From: Epiperipatus broadwayi
Lineage: Eukaryota; Onychophora; Udeonychophora; Euonychophora; Peripatidae
DNA: 64,000 bases
Assembly: GCA_028023455.1 (NCBI GenBank)
Contig: JAQFVV010006216.1
Span: 2,020,445-2,084,444 of the forward strand
Direction: 5' to 3'
The notes beneath the pieces were generated by a model. It made no database searches, had not been told where the DNA came from, and saw only the letters and a program-made list of their open reading frames with translations. Below are positions 23,427 to 35,874 of this stretch, in pieces; positions within the stretch are counted from its first letter, which is position 1, and each line of letters begins with the position of its first letter. The position numbers and the translations under genes are program-made.

Positions 23427-23942
23427 CTAAGCTTCTGTATTTTGCAGTTCTTCTTGACAACCACTGTGTGGCTTTAATATCCAAGCATTATAACTTCCTT
23501 TTATTTCTCCATCAATATTTAACCAAAATGCATTTGGGCTAGCTTGTTTCACAATAGCATATGGTCCAGCAAATTGTTGACAAAATTTATGATAAACATT
23601 ATTCATTGGTTTACTTGGGTGATGTGTTCTCACAAAAACCTTGTCTCCAATCTTCAAGTGATGTCTACTTTTCTTCCTCTTCTTATTTCTAAAATTAGAT
23701 TTATTAATTAACTGTTGGCGAGCCATTTAGTGATGACATTCAATTGGAGGTTGGTATTTTACAAATAACGAAGGAATAGGTTGGTTAAAATGTAACTGGA
23801 TGGGTGTGAATCCAGTAGATTCATTTGCACCCCAATTTATGTAATTCACTACCCGTTCTGTCTGCTTTACCCATCCCCTATTATTTTTATAAGATTTAAT
23901 AGACAAAAGTAAACTTAACATTTTTTTTTCTTTTATATACAT
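23427..23942 (-). pseudogene. Integrase C-terminal remnant of Ty3/Gypsy-type element
   Basis: Two adjacent minus-strand frames fit the end of an integrase. Block 23942-23727 carries KQTERVVNYIN and NESTGFTPIQLHFNQP, resembling the end of the catalytic core (the NxSTGxTPxxLxF pattern common in Ty3/Gypsy pol). Block 23726-23427 carries LKIGDKVFVRTHH, then FAGPYAIVKQASPNAFWL and a final WILKP, which is the GPY/F-type C-terminal module. A UAG separates the two blocks. No HHCC zinc finger or DDE acidic residues are present, so only the C-terminal third remains. It could also derive from a domesticated integrase, but the flanking LTR pair makes a decayed retrotransposon far more likely. Confidence 0.75.
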
Positions 23943-24237
23943 ATATACTCACTTAACATTATTTACAAAGTTCAATCATTAAGAAAATCCAGTTTTATGT
24001 TCCAGGGTCATAATCATGAAGTCTGTCCCTTAATTTGTGCCTTTCTCTTCTTAAAGACTTTCATTCACATATTCAATAAATGTGAAGGTACCTTCATAAG
24101 TCTTGCAAAGCTTATGGAACCTGCGACCTTTCTATTTCTTTGCAGGGAGTATGGTTGACTCCAGTATCATATGGCAACTTTCTATAATTTGGTCATCTTC
24201 CTGATTATAAAAACACTTCATGTGCCTTAGTATACAT

Positions 24238-24990
24238 TTAAGATGAACGTCTATTGACTTCATTTACATATATAAATTTAATCTGTCTATGGTGACAACC
24301 TTTTTTGGGGTTTGTCATCTGAGTTAAAATTATTCTGACCTGGTGGTGATTATTCACTACATCGATATCATGCCCGAAGAATACTTTGACTTTGCTGTGA
24401 TGGTAAGTACGAATACATGGGAATAATACCAAGTCTATATCCCATTTGTTTGTCATCATATCTACTTTCACATATTCCATTATGACATCTTCAGGGTGTG
24501 AAATCATCTCAACTCTCATAGGTTCATCATTTAACTTGAAGTTAGCGGTGAAGTCATGTGAGCTTAGCTTCACTTGGTAGGTGAAAGCACTATCTGGCAC
24601 TTCTTTGAACTTCTCATATTTATAATCCAGATCCATTTCTGAACTATTCGAAATTGAATTGGTCATGCAGTTCGAACTTTTTGGTTGATCTGGTGACTCA
24701 AATTTATTTTCTTGTGACACTGTTAATATATTCCTGCCTTGATTGCTCTGTGTTTCAATCACATCCTCTCTTTCCAATAATTTCTGATCAGGTTTGTTAG
24801 TTTTAACAATGGCAGAATGACTTTCTATAACATTACTCTGTCATGTTACAACATGGTGATTAAGACAGTTTTCTTGTGTGATACTTAGGTTTATCTCAGT
24901 GTTTATTTGTGGGATTGGTATTGGAGTATCTAGATTATTCTACTCTATGTTCAGTACTGTCTCCCCCAAACTAAAGTTAATAGGATGCTT
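24238..24990 (-). pseudogene. Unrecognised frame inside the LTR element
   Basis: A 179-codon frame (24777-24238) is open, and the same frame continues upstream to about 24990 with two stops. It is polar and acidic at the N-terminal side (Ser, Asn and Glu rich), then has a more structured segment around FTYQVKLSSHDFTANFKLND and a His-rich stretch near the end (VVNNHHQVRI, KKGCHHRQI). No aspartic protease DTG/DSG, zinc knuckle or RT motif is visible. It may be the C-terminal part of a long gag, or a lineage-specific accessory ORF. I cannot assign a function. Confidence 0.4.
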
Positions 24991-24992
24991 TT

Positions 24993-25968
24993 CTATTTTG
25001 TCTTTGGATACCTGAGATACTCACCCAACAGAAAATTTAGAGTCAAATAAAGTTTTAGCATTAAAAGATTGTTTAATACCTTGTTTTGATTCAAAAATAA
25101 AACTAGGCAAATCCTTTTGTAAGATAATAGCTTGTCGTTATTGCCTGAATTGCGAATAATCATCTCATCATCTTTTTTTACATATAAAAGACCAATCACG
25201 ACTGAGTGAACATGGTGAACCAGATGATGATAGAATAGATTGACTAAGAATATGAGGTTTAACTTGACTATTCACACTCTGTAATCTTTTTACACATCGT
25301 TTATAACTTCCTATGTCATTTGAATCATTTTCAGTATTACCAGTAGAGTACACAGTGGTAATTTTTCCATCCATAATAAATCGGAAGAAACCTATACTAA
25401 AGTAGGGTAGCTCTAAAATTATAGCATTATTCCAAATGTACAGATAATGTTGAGTGCAAACAATGTCCAGTTATGCCAAGGATAAGGTTTACCAGGTAAA
25501 ACTTTTTTTCCATCTTCCACTGTAATTTTTTCACTTTCTCTTTTGTCTATCTTATGATCTACCCTATCTCCCTTCACTTCTATGACATGGCTTATATCAG
25601 GTTTGGTTACTATTTTTGCTTCCAGACTATTCATACATCTACTCATGTTATCCATCTTATCCAACATCACTTGAAGTATCTCCATCATAGATGTCATCAT
25701 TTGCTGTAATCTGCGTTAGTCCAATTCCAGGTGATTGAGCAGACTGTTCATTTGAGTCTCCTTGAATTTGAGACACCATTTGCTTTTCCACTTGCATTGA
25801 GAAAGAATGCTTGGCTACAACCATTGACCCCCCGGATACATTTATGTCTACTGATCCTACTTGTTCCATATTAGAATCATGCTCAGATTCATTGCCACTA
25901 ACATCCTGTGGCTTTACACTTAATTCTTTATTCATACTTACTTTATATCTTACACTTCTAAGCAACAT
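24993..25968 (-). pseudogene. Gag-like region of the LTR element
   Basis: Four overlapping or adjacent minus-strand frames follow the leader: 25968-25657, 25700-25419, 25374-25168 and 25199-24993. The first begins MLLRSVRYKVSMNKELSVKP and is Ser, Gln and acidic rich. The second begins with a Met-rich, heptad-like segment (MEILQVMLDKMDNMSRCM) suggesting a coiled coil, then a charged linker. Position just downstream of the 5' LTR and leader is the basis for calling it gag-like. No CCHC knuckle or major homology region was seen. At least three frame changes make it a pseudogene. Confidence 0.45.
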
Positions 25969-26423
25969 ATGATGTAAATTAATACTTTACTTTAAAATAT
26001 TTACTCTATGAATGTAAAGTATTTTTTTAATTTTCTATATAATACTTATAATATATCATAGGATCTCCTACCAACTTGTGTCACCTCATGTAATTTTGGT
26101 TACTTTAAGTATTTTACATATTATTGGTATTAATGCCAGTTTTATATATTTTGCCCTTTATCTGCCTCATTTGCCTACTCTTATTAGATTCTTGATCATC
26201 TATTTAGTTTTGGTCTCTATTTATCAATTCATACTTTTACTCAGAGTTATTTGAACTTATTGTCGATTGACCAAGTTAATTATACCATTAGGTTGCCAAC
26301 CATTTAATCCATAGGTTATATAATATATAGTCTATTAAGTGATTAACTAAAATATGATGTATCAGCTTATACTGAAATTATGGACAATTTCTCATAAATT
26401 CATGTCACACTAAAAATATACAG

Positions 26424-26750
26424 TAAAATATGATAGACTTAACTCTTTAAAACTCAACACATTGTTTATCAAAATGTAATAGACATAACTATTCACATGC
26501 AGTGAACCTAAGTACTTGACCTTACCACATTGCATCCCAAAAATGTAACAGACAATAAACTAGAATGAACTTAATAATTGGCTATTATGAATGCAACATG
26601 ATAATAAACTTTTATTAAGTCTATATATGCTTGTGTACCTATTATTCAGGCTTCACTGTTGATAGTGTCAAAAATGTAACAGTATGTAGTTTGTATCTGT
26701 GGTGAACTTAAATTTTCAGGCCCAAAATGTTGTGCACCAAAATATGTAAT
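26424..26750 (-). repeat. Degenerate tandem repeat in LTR-element leader
   Basis: The motif AAAATGTAAYAG or close variants recurs at about 26424, 26471, 26540, 26671 and 26739. The last four are spaced 69, 131 and 68 bp apart, so an underlying period of about 67 bp with one decayed unit is likely. On the element's strand it reads CTRTTACATTTT. The location between the 5' LTR and the gag-like region corresponds to the untranslated leader. Confidence 0.5.
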
Positions 26751-26783
26751 GGACCAGAACCTGCACACACTTTGGACCTAATG

Positions 26784-28834
26784 GATCGGAAAAACTCTTT
26801 AGGATGGTACACCCACAGCCTTCTCTACTTACAGGTCCTATTACTAATCAGGGTTCTAACTCAGTGTAGACATTTGCCTTTAACTCTGCTCAAGGATGTA
26901 TTTAAATAGGATGGCAATAATATGACCTCTATATAGATCCTTAATGGCTGTTGCTAATGTATTAAAACTCTGTATATATTAATAATAGCTATTCTGGTGA
27001 GTGAAGTATGAATGATGCTTAATAATCTAGAGACCAGAGAAACAAAGATTTTAACTTCAAACAACAAATATTTATTAACAAATCAGGGTAAATGTATAAT
27101 ATTTATAAATTAATAAAATATATTCATGGATATAATAAAATATTGATTTGTCTTTACTACAATAAGACTAGCTATGATTAAAATATTAAAATATCAATTG
27201 AAATAAAAATTATAAAATTATAGTGCATAATGTACAATAATGTATCAATTATTTTAAATATAAAATTATATTACTAGATGTACAATTATCATTTTGTTTA
27301 TGTCCTTTAAATGTATCTCAAGGTTATGCTTATGAATTGCTAATTTGTGTTTTGTAGATATAGCTCATTCATAAACAGTTATTCATGCAAACAAGAAAAT
27401 GTATTTATATAAAATTACTTATTAGCAACTCTAATCAATATTTAATGTTAACATATTAAATGTCTAATTAAAATGTATATGTGTAAAATCTTATCTTTTG
27501 TCTTTTAAGTCATTGTCCTTTTAATGAGTCCAATTATGTTAATATTTTATTTACAAACATAAAAAAAATTATCTATGCATACCTTGAGTTGTGTATTTGT
27601 ATCTCTCTTCCCTTATATAAATTTAAATAAATGGGTTCTTTTTTTAAAAAAAATGTTTTCTACAAATGAATAACAGTGTGAGAAAACTTATAACTCAACC
27701 CTCAGTATACACTAAAAAAAAAATACAAAATTTAAAACATTTATAAGCATTAATTGAAATCTTGGATTTCTTTAAAACAATAACAGGTTAAATTTTCAAG
27801 AATAACTTCAGTGTTCTTAGCATATAATGTCTTTCTTTTATTCATGCATATTAAATCATATTAAACATTACAAGCATTAACAATTCCCACGACGAAATCG
27901 AATTCCTGGGCTTTTGATTTTATAGCCATCGCCTTTCCAATTCCAACTCCAGATCATTCCACACTGATTTAAACATTAAATATACCAATGAATATTATAC
28001 TCCATCACCTGCCAATGACACCAAGGAGATAGAAAGATCCCGTGACACTTAATTAGCAAAATTGCATCATTAGATTTTATATACACACGTATAAATTGTT
28101 AAATATAAATCTTTTTCCAAGCCGTGCATTGTAATATAAAACCGAACGCTATTTCTATGCAGTTTTTATTTATTTATATATATATGAGACGCAAGATAAA
28201 GATTTTACTTTGAAAGTAATATAAATTAGTGTTAATAAAATTCTATTTCATTATTAGTTGACTTTATCTTTTACAAGAAACATTTTATAGTAATTATATT
28301 TTTGACAATGATAAATAAATATGAAGCTCTTAGAATTTATTTGAACGAACGAAAGTTCATCACTTAAACAATGTCTTTTTTCCTTTTTTAAAATATTTTA
28401 CACTAATAAATTATGAAATTCCAAATATTAAACAGTTTTTTTTTTTTTAATAACGGAAGGAAATCATAATAACTAATATAATAACAATTAAAATATTCTT
28501 ATTCTACAACTTTACTTTCACATACTCCATTTGAACAAAAACCAACCAACAACTAAAAATTCCTGTTGCTTAGTTTTTTCCATGTTCCAAAATCAACAAA
28601 GGTTTACTCTTTTTTTTTCTCTTTTAAACAAAAGAAACTTGGTTAATAAAATTTAATGTCAAATATTTTCTTTATTATTTTTCTCACGTCATGATTTAAA
28701 ATCTTAAACATTCATGTATAAATATGTGTATGTATATATTTTATTCTACATTTACTAAAAAAAATTAATTCATTCATTCCTTTATGAATGTATGGTTATG
28801 TGTGTGTATATATATATATATATGTGTGTGTATG
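26784..28834 (-). repeat. 5' LTR of Ty3/Gypsy-type element
   Basis: This is the partner of the repeat at 20625-22659, with shared order and spacing throughout. Small differences include microsatellite length (TA)n near the outer end and single-base changes. It lies upstream of the gag-like region on the minus strand and so should carry the promoter. I could not assign a TATA box or primer-binding site with confidence. Confidence 0.75.
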
Positions 28835-28839
28835 GATGA

Positions 28840-31800
28840 ACTAGCCTAAATTGTGCTGGAATATAATGCATAAATCTAGAGCTAGCCGATTGCAGATAAA
28901 TACAATCATTGGTTAGGTACTTCATCACTTCATCCATAGCATCCTAACCAAAGACCCTAGGGCTGACCACAGTCAGATGTGTTCACCCTCTTTTGATGGA
29001 AAACCCAGACCATTGCATTTCATATATATATAAATTCTAAATAGATTAGTAAGCAAATTTGACATTATTTTTATCAGACTATAAATCCAATGTGACAGAT
29101 ACAATTCTTCTACAACTAATAAATAATATTTAAGAATTAACAAATTTTCTTTATAATTAATAGATATTTAATGGTATATCATTCAAATTCTTTATTTGAA
29201 ATCTGATAAATGTGCTAATTAAGTATGATGTTATGATCCTTATGATTCAATAAAGGAGATGACATTAATCATAACATATATTTATTTACAATAGTTTGAT
29301 ATTAATAACATTTTCTAATTACATTAAATTTAAACTATTTTACAAATAACATTATAAATATAATGTATTTTTAAGTTTCTACATAAAATAAAAGTAAATA
29401 AATAAATGCAATAATCATTTCATTAGTTTCCTCATATATGAATCATTTACTGAGTTTAGAAAAGTTATTTCAATATTATTAACTGACATATCCATATTGA
29501 AAAGTTTCAATTCACATACATGCATAATCAGATAATTACATTAACCATTGAATTCAAATATTTAACTTTGATGTCTGAAACAACAAATTCTCTCCTTTCT
29601 TATTGTCTACATTATCAATTTATTATTTAAATTCAGTTTGCAAATTTCTTTTTTGCTAGATATGAAATTATAATATGGCCAGTAACTTATCGGTAAGCTT
29701 CTAGGGATTACATAGGTGATGGATTATCATAATAGTCCAGTTCCTTTTGACAACGAGTCCATAGTATTGGTTTATTTCATTCTAGAAACACTTTCACATC
29801 TCTGATCCAGATTTAGGTATGACTAGACAAAGCTTTTGGTGACTTTTCTGAGAAGGTGTTAGCGAATGATCTGTTTCTACTCACACCTGGAGACTACATT
29901 CAGTGTAACAGTTCTAGGTGATAGCATTTTATTACAGCTTCAAAAATGCTACCCACGAGAACAGCCATAAAAACACAGATAAAAAGATCACTTCTAAACT
30001 TGTCCATGATCTTATTTTTTGTTTTATTATTCTATGATATTCTACATTCTTTGTTAATTTCTAATTACAAAGTCTTTTTATATAAATTATTTCAGGTAAC
30101 TTTAGCATAGCAAACAATACTTTAATTTCAATCACTTTCTTTTGTCTATCGGAGTTAGCAATCCGTACATGTTCCCATTCTTTCAAATTTTAACTCTTGT
30201 TTTTAATAAAACAGATAATGCAAAACTAAAACAACTTTCATTGGATGTTATCTAAAAGAAATAAATTACACTAACTAAAAAAAAAAAAAAAAAACTAAAT
30301 TGTGTCTTTTGAACGATCTTTAAATCTTACTTCTTTTAGCTTTTAAATATTACTCATGAAAATATATGTGTACCATATATATCTAAATGGTGCAATATAT
30401 TATAATGGGATGGAAAAATTGGTGAACCTGGGCGATGGTAATCATCATCAACCCCAGATCAAAATAGATCATTTAAATTATGAAATTTAAAGTATAATAT
30501 TTTAATATTAAGATTAAATATTAGTAATATATTAAAGTAATTATATAATTATCAAAAAATATATAAGTAATGTTAGTTCACTTAATGGTATTTTTATATA
30601 ATAATATGTAAATCATATGATATTTTGAATTATTACAACATCTTGACAAGGTTCAATTTTGAACAAAAATCAGTTTGATGAAAATAAATTTATTATTTAA
30701 ACATAAAGTCGTCTATAAAATTGATTATATTTCATATTCAATTCAGAAAAGAGTAATGTTATATATTATAAGCATGAGAGAATTTGATATCTCTCTGTGA
30801 GATCAGCGCAGTTAATTTCTTAAAATAATTATAGGTATAATCATAAAATAAATTCACCAGCATTATAATTATAAAAGAAAGTATAAAATTAAGTAATACT
30901 TATTTATCCTCGTAAATGATCATCAATAAAAAATATAGTCATTCTTGTGACTAAATTTGAAATTGGTCTTCTGTAGACCAGGCCAACCATTTAATCTTTG
31001 CCAGCTTGGGACAATTATTTAGACATAATTTGGATGCACAAACTAAGTGCTCATTCATGTAATATACAACCATAAGAACAATAATATATTAGCTGGAATA
31101 TTAAAACATGCAGATCATTATCAAAGCTCTGGTCACTTAGAAACATTAATGTACTGGCCAACAATAAACTTAAATTCTGAAAAATACTAAATTAAAAAAA
31201 ATGTAGTGCATGACCTTTAAAGAATATTCTCTTTTCACCAACCAATATGATGATAATGGTGGAAATATCATTATCATCATCACTGGATACCCATAAACAC
31301 TAATATGCATCCCCTTTTATATCAGACACCGATGCTCAAATCTAGTTAAGTGGACATTATTTCTATAACTGTATCTGTGATCACGAGATGATGCAACACA
31401 TAATATTCTAAAAACAATTAAGGTCTGCAGAATATGGCTATACACATATAAGTCTTCTGATTTTGATTAATATACAAAATAAAAATTATTACATTGTGAT
31501 TTACAATACTACTTAATGGGTTTACATACAACATATATATATATGCACAGATGCACATTTTATAATATACATTAAATAAATTTCAATTGATATTTAATAA
31601 AATTTTATAAATGATTAAATTTTACATGTGTTTACTTGACATGCATTCATATGTACAGACACACATGTGGCCTAATAATTTATGAACATATTTAAACAGT
31701 CGTATAAAAAATACCTGATTAAAATTTTTAAGTTATATTTTAATGATACAAATATCCTATACTAGATTGACTTAATACACATTTATATAATCACACAGAC

Positions 31801-33380
31801 ATACAATATATTAAATTATTAACATATTTGAACTTATCAAACTGATAAAATTATTAAAAATATCTTTCATAATTAATTCAATTTGGAAAATATACAGAAA
31901 ATGTACACAGATATGTGTTTATCAGTAAAATATAGATATGAATCAGTTATCTAATTTTATCTTTACTGATTACAGTTTTATTTTTTCTTTCTTTTTTAAC
32001 TGCTTGATTCTCTAAATGCCATATTGAATTTTTTTAAAAACTGACCTGAGACACAATTTTCACAATAACTTCAGTTTTAATAATGTTAGAGCAAAAAAAT
32101 TTACATTAATAGAAACTGGAAAAAAAAAACCAATAAGTCTAAAATAAATAGTGATAATCATTTAAGAAATAAGGAAAAAAAAAGAAATTTCAATATCTGG
32201 CATAATTATTACTTTATTGTTTGTTCATGATTTCTAATTTATCATTAACTAAGTTTAAATTACATCTTCAATGATAATTTCATTGTATTCCTCACAAAAT
32301 TATCTTCCAAACCATATATAAAATGTCTTACCTGAGATAATCAATAGCTTCAGAATCTCCAAAAGTATTCACATAAGAATTCTTCATTTTTATCTTATAC
32401 CCCAAAAATAACCAAATCTCAAAGGCATCTATAAGAAAAAGATTAATCCTAATAAAAGATACAAAACAAATCATTTCCAGAATATAGATATGCATTTTTA
32501 TCATAGAAATTGGCTTCTTGTCTATCTAAAACTAGAAATTGTAGGCTACTGTCTGTATCACTGATAAAATGAGTTTCATATCTTCATTTTATATTTTTTA
32601 TGTGCATCAGTGTTTATATTCTTTATGTACACTGGTGATGCTATCTTGTTATATTTATTGTCCCACAAAAAGATAATTTATTTACATATAGCTCATTTGC
32701 TAGCTGTAGACTTGAAAATAATGTGATGCAAGTTATGCCAAAACCACTGACTCCACAGCAAGAGTATTAAACCATAGTAAAAATCAGAATGATTCTTTGC
32801 TGCATACAATTCCATGTGGTATATGCATAACCATTGTGGCTATGAATATAGAAACATCATTTAAAATCTCTCTTTATTGGTTTTAAGTGTTTATATTTTA
32901 CATGGTACTATGCCCAGTATATTTTGTAAAAGCTTTATCAACTGCAACCTTTCTGTACATTTGATTATCAGTTTTTAAAATTTACATTGACACTGGTCTA
33001 TATATGTAAATCATTACTTGTTATGCAACCTTTTTTGTATATTTGATTATCAGATTTTAAAATTTACATTGCACTGCTCTATATATGTGAATCATTACAC
33101 TCCATATAAACATAATAAATTATTAATATCAAAGACACAAAATTACTGTACATATGAATAATAATTTATATACCATATAATAAAAAGCATAGATGATTTT
33201 AATATTATATTAATTATAATTTATATACTACACACACACAAATATAAATGCAAATTAATAAATCATACAAATAAATTATACTAATAAATTTAAATTATTA
33301 AAAAATTAAAAAATACTTACAATACATATTCTGTGATTATGTTAACATCCCATTATAGGCCTTGAATGCGAACAAACAGC
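28840..33380. other. AT-rich DNA, one less AT-biased island, small tandem repeats
   Basis: The segment 28840-29025 is noticeably less AT-biased and looks like a short interspersed repeat, but it matches no family I recognise. Elsewhere there are poly-A/T runs and (TA)n, with no coding frame. Confidence 0.45.
32944..33100. repeat. Two-copy tandem repeat, period about 81 bp
   Basis: Two units start with GCAACCTTT at 32944 and 33025 and share TTTGATTATCAG, TTAAAATTTACATTG and CTATATATGT. A few substitutions separate them. Confidence 0.75.
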
Positions 33381-33386
33381 ATGTTT

Positions 33387-33690
33387 TTAATCCATTTTCA
33401 CTATATAATCAGGCTGATTACAATTTTCTGCTTTTATCACTTCATGTAAACTAAAAAATTGGCCAAAATAGAAAAAAATTAAATCCGCCTGTTTTAAAAA
33501 ATTCATAAAAAACTTCAAAATTCTTCCGATTCCAATCAAAAAGATGGCATTAAAAATATATTTTAAAGATGGATCAAATGCCCATATTTCTGTTGACATC
33601 ATGCTTATAGTTTTACACAATTTAAAAAGAAAAACAAACTTTTCAACCAATCCTATAAGATGTGCACCTGGCAAGTAGTGGAGATTCAAA
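33387..33690 (-). CDS. Candidate 3' exon of an unidentified host gene
   Basis: On the minus strand a 100-codon frame follows a good 3' splice-site context, CTTTATTTTTTTAACAG, ending at 33691. It runs to a UAA at 33389-33387. The translation (from NLHYLPGAHLIGLVEKFVFL) has hydrophobic stretches near residues 10-24, 44-60 and 68-78, so it looks like a membrane-protein fragment. It also has a plausible composition for a region where chance ORFs are full of Asn, Lys and Ile. The family is not recognised. I considered a weak similarity to TMEM135-type proteins (an IGLVxKFV-like run and FGQFFS) but cannot support it. It may also be chance, or continue through an internal donor. Confidence 0.3.
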
Positions 33691-34596
33691 CTGTTAAAAA
33701 AATAAAGTTAATCTTCACAGAATTACTATATTGATTGATTAATTAGAATGTCTTTAAATTTAAAACCCACATTTTAACTGTTTCTTTTCCTTATATTTTA
33801 TAATCTAAAAATACTTTTGAAGTCTTCTTTTTCTTTTTTCAAAATAAAATTTAAAAGAACACTGTTCTTTATATATATATCACTATTGGAGCTTCCTCTT
33901 AATTATAAAGTTTTTACATTTTAAAATATAAAATTTCAAACTCATTTTTACTAAAGAAATTATTTAAAATTTCATTCTCTTACATATATACATTACTCAC
34001 CATTGTATATATGTTTATTTGTGTTTCTCTGCATATTGATACATTAGCATCATATAATTACTTGTTCAGCAAGCTGAGGTTCTCTTGGTAAGCTGGTCTG
34101 GGTGAGATTGGTTTATAGTCATATTGGGAAAGATATAATCAGGTAACTGTTTGCATGCCATTATCTCCATTCTATCTAGAATTTGAAAGAATTTAGGACA
34201 GCAAGATGTTTTCCTGAACACATTTGTAGCAGACTAATACATACAGAAAGATGGTTCTGGATTCATGATTCAAAATTCCTCCATAGTGAGCTATAGCATA
34301 GCTGCTGCACTTGTCCCTTCTTTTGCCTTCTTTTAGATTTTCATGGGAGCTCTGTATACTGTGCTAGCCAAATTATTCCAGCCTGCTAATTGCTGCCAAC
34401 TCCTTCCCAAAAAAATTACTAACCAAACTAAATGAATCTTCTTATCAACCATTTTTATAGTAGATTGGGTGACAAAAATACATTAATTGAAGTTTTTTAT
34501 CTTGATTAAAAGCAATTTTAAATTTTATCAAAGTATGATCTACAAAGATTTCTAACTAGATAGTGAAATGTATACGAGCATTAACCTTTTCGAATT

Positions 34597-34872
34597 TCAA
34601 GATAGCTGACAAACATCTTTTGGCCAATTTGCCCTCTGGTGAAATTTTTCATAAGTATGATACATTAAAATGCATGTAAAACAATATATTTTATTAAAAT
34701 ATTTTTTCCTGAAAATAATATGAAAAAGTGGGAAATTCAAAATTCCCGCTCTTACAATAGACATAAGCCCCCCTCTGCAATGTTCAGCCATTGTGTGTTC
34801 CCAAGGCTGTAAAACATTCAGCGGTTTATGATATTGAAGTTTCCAATGATGCAAAAACATGTTTATTTGCAA
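34597..34872 (-). CDS. Candidate coding segment or exon, unidentified
   Basis: A minus-strand frame contains a compact, less AT-biased core (PWEHTMAEHCRGGLMSIVRAG). The core is preceded by an acceptor-like TGTTTTACAG and followed by a donor-like GTAAGAG. If spliced there, the exon would be about 51 nt, at about 34811-34761. It lies upstream, on the same strand, of the candidate exon at 33387-33690, so the two could belong to one gene. No family is assigned, and without splicing evidence this remains a guess. Confidence 0.2.
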   Translation of the reverse strand: MQINMFLHHWKLQYHKPLNVLQPWEHTMAEHCRGGLMSIVRAGILNFPLFHIIFRKKYFNKIYCFTCILMYHTYEKFHQRANWPKDVCQLS

Positions 34873-35220
34873 ATTTATTACGGTTTTTTTTTTTTAATAA
34901 TTTGCACTATATTTATTAGATATCAAGAAATAAAAAGTATTAATAACTTATTTTCACTTGAAATACTTTATTTTTAAAAATATGTTATATTAGCAGCTAA
35001 CATAAATATGGCCTGAAGCAGTATAAAAAATTATAGCTCTGATGTAAACAAGCTACTTTATTTACGAGTAAGAAAATATCAAGAAAATATTGTAATTTTG
35101 CAATAAATATTCAAAAAATTTAAACTTTTAAAGCATAATTCATTAGATATAAGAGAAATAAATAAATATTCATTCATATTCTTAAAAATAATGAGAAACA
35201 ATAAATAGTTCATTGATTTT

Positions 35221-35546
35221 ATAAACTGAAAATAATCATTCCAGAAATGATGACATCTTTCAGTAGTAAATAAAAATATCTATCAAATGAAGTCAAAATT
35301 TTTTTTCTGATAAGTAATAATCATTTTATCATATTTTTTACATTATCATAAACTGAAAATAATTTTCTAAAAATGATGACATATAAAGTCTTTGTTTTGA
35401 TTACATCCTCATTTTTTAATATTTACAGAAACAAAATTTGAACATTTAAAATTTATTTCAGTAGTAAACAAGAATATCTACTGAATTAAGTCAAATTTAT
35501 TATTTTCTGATATGTAATAATCATTTATCATATATTTTACATTGAT
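35221..35546. repeat. Two-unit tandem repeat with internal insertion
   Basis: ATAAACTGAAAATAAT is followed by GAAATGATGACAT, then CAGTAGTAAA and TTTTATCATAT. The unit occurs at 35221-35346, and again at 35348-35546 with about 70 extra bases in the middle (about 35390-35455). Confidence 0.65.
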
Positions 35547-35874
35547 GTGTGAAACAAAGAAAACTGTCAGAAAAAGATAAATATGAAATGGTTAATTAAA
35601 AGATTTCAAAAATAAACCATGCTTGTTTTTAATTTTAAAATAAGATACAATATTAATATTTATTTAGATCTTTTTAAATATTTATTTTATAATAAAATTT
35701 AATTTTAAATCCAAAATTATTTAATCTTTTATTATAATTATATTTTATTCCAGGAAATGTAGAAAACATCTACAAAACTTTTGTCTATGTTTATTTCCCT
35801 TTTTCCTTTCAACTTTATATATATTTGTGCACACACAGTTATTGTGTGCTATGTAACACATCTGTTCTAGAGTA

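Larger units (their letters stand above)
20625..28834 (-). mobile_element. Ty3/Gypsy-type LTR retrotransposon, internally deleted
   Basis: An element of about 8.2 kb on the minus strand. The 5' LTR is 28834-26784, a leader with degenerate repeats is 26750-26420, and gag-like frames are 25968-24990. An unrecognised frame lies at 24777-24238 and an integrase C-terminal remnant at 23942-23427, followed by the 3' LTR. Protease, reverse transcriptase, RNase H and the catalytic part of integrase were not found, so it cannot move by itself. Long LTRs (~2 kb) with modest divergence suggest a fairly recent insertion followed by internal deletion, or a deleted non-autonomous derivative. Confidence 0.75.
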
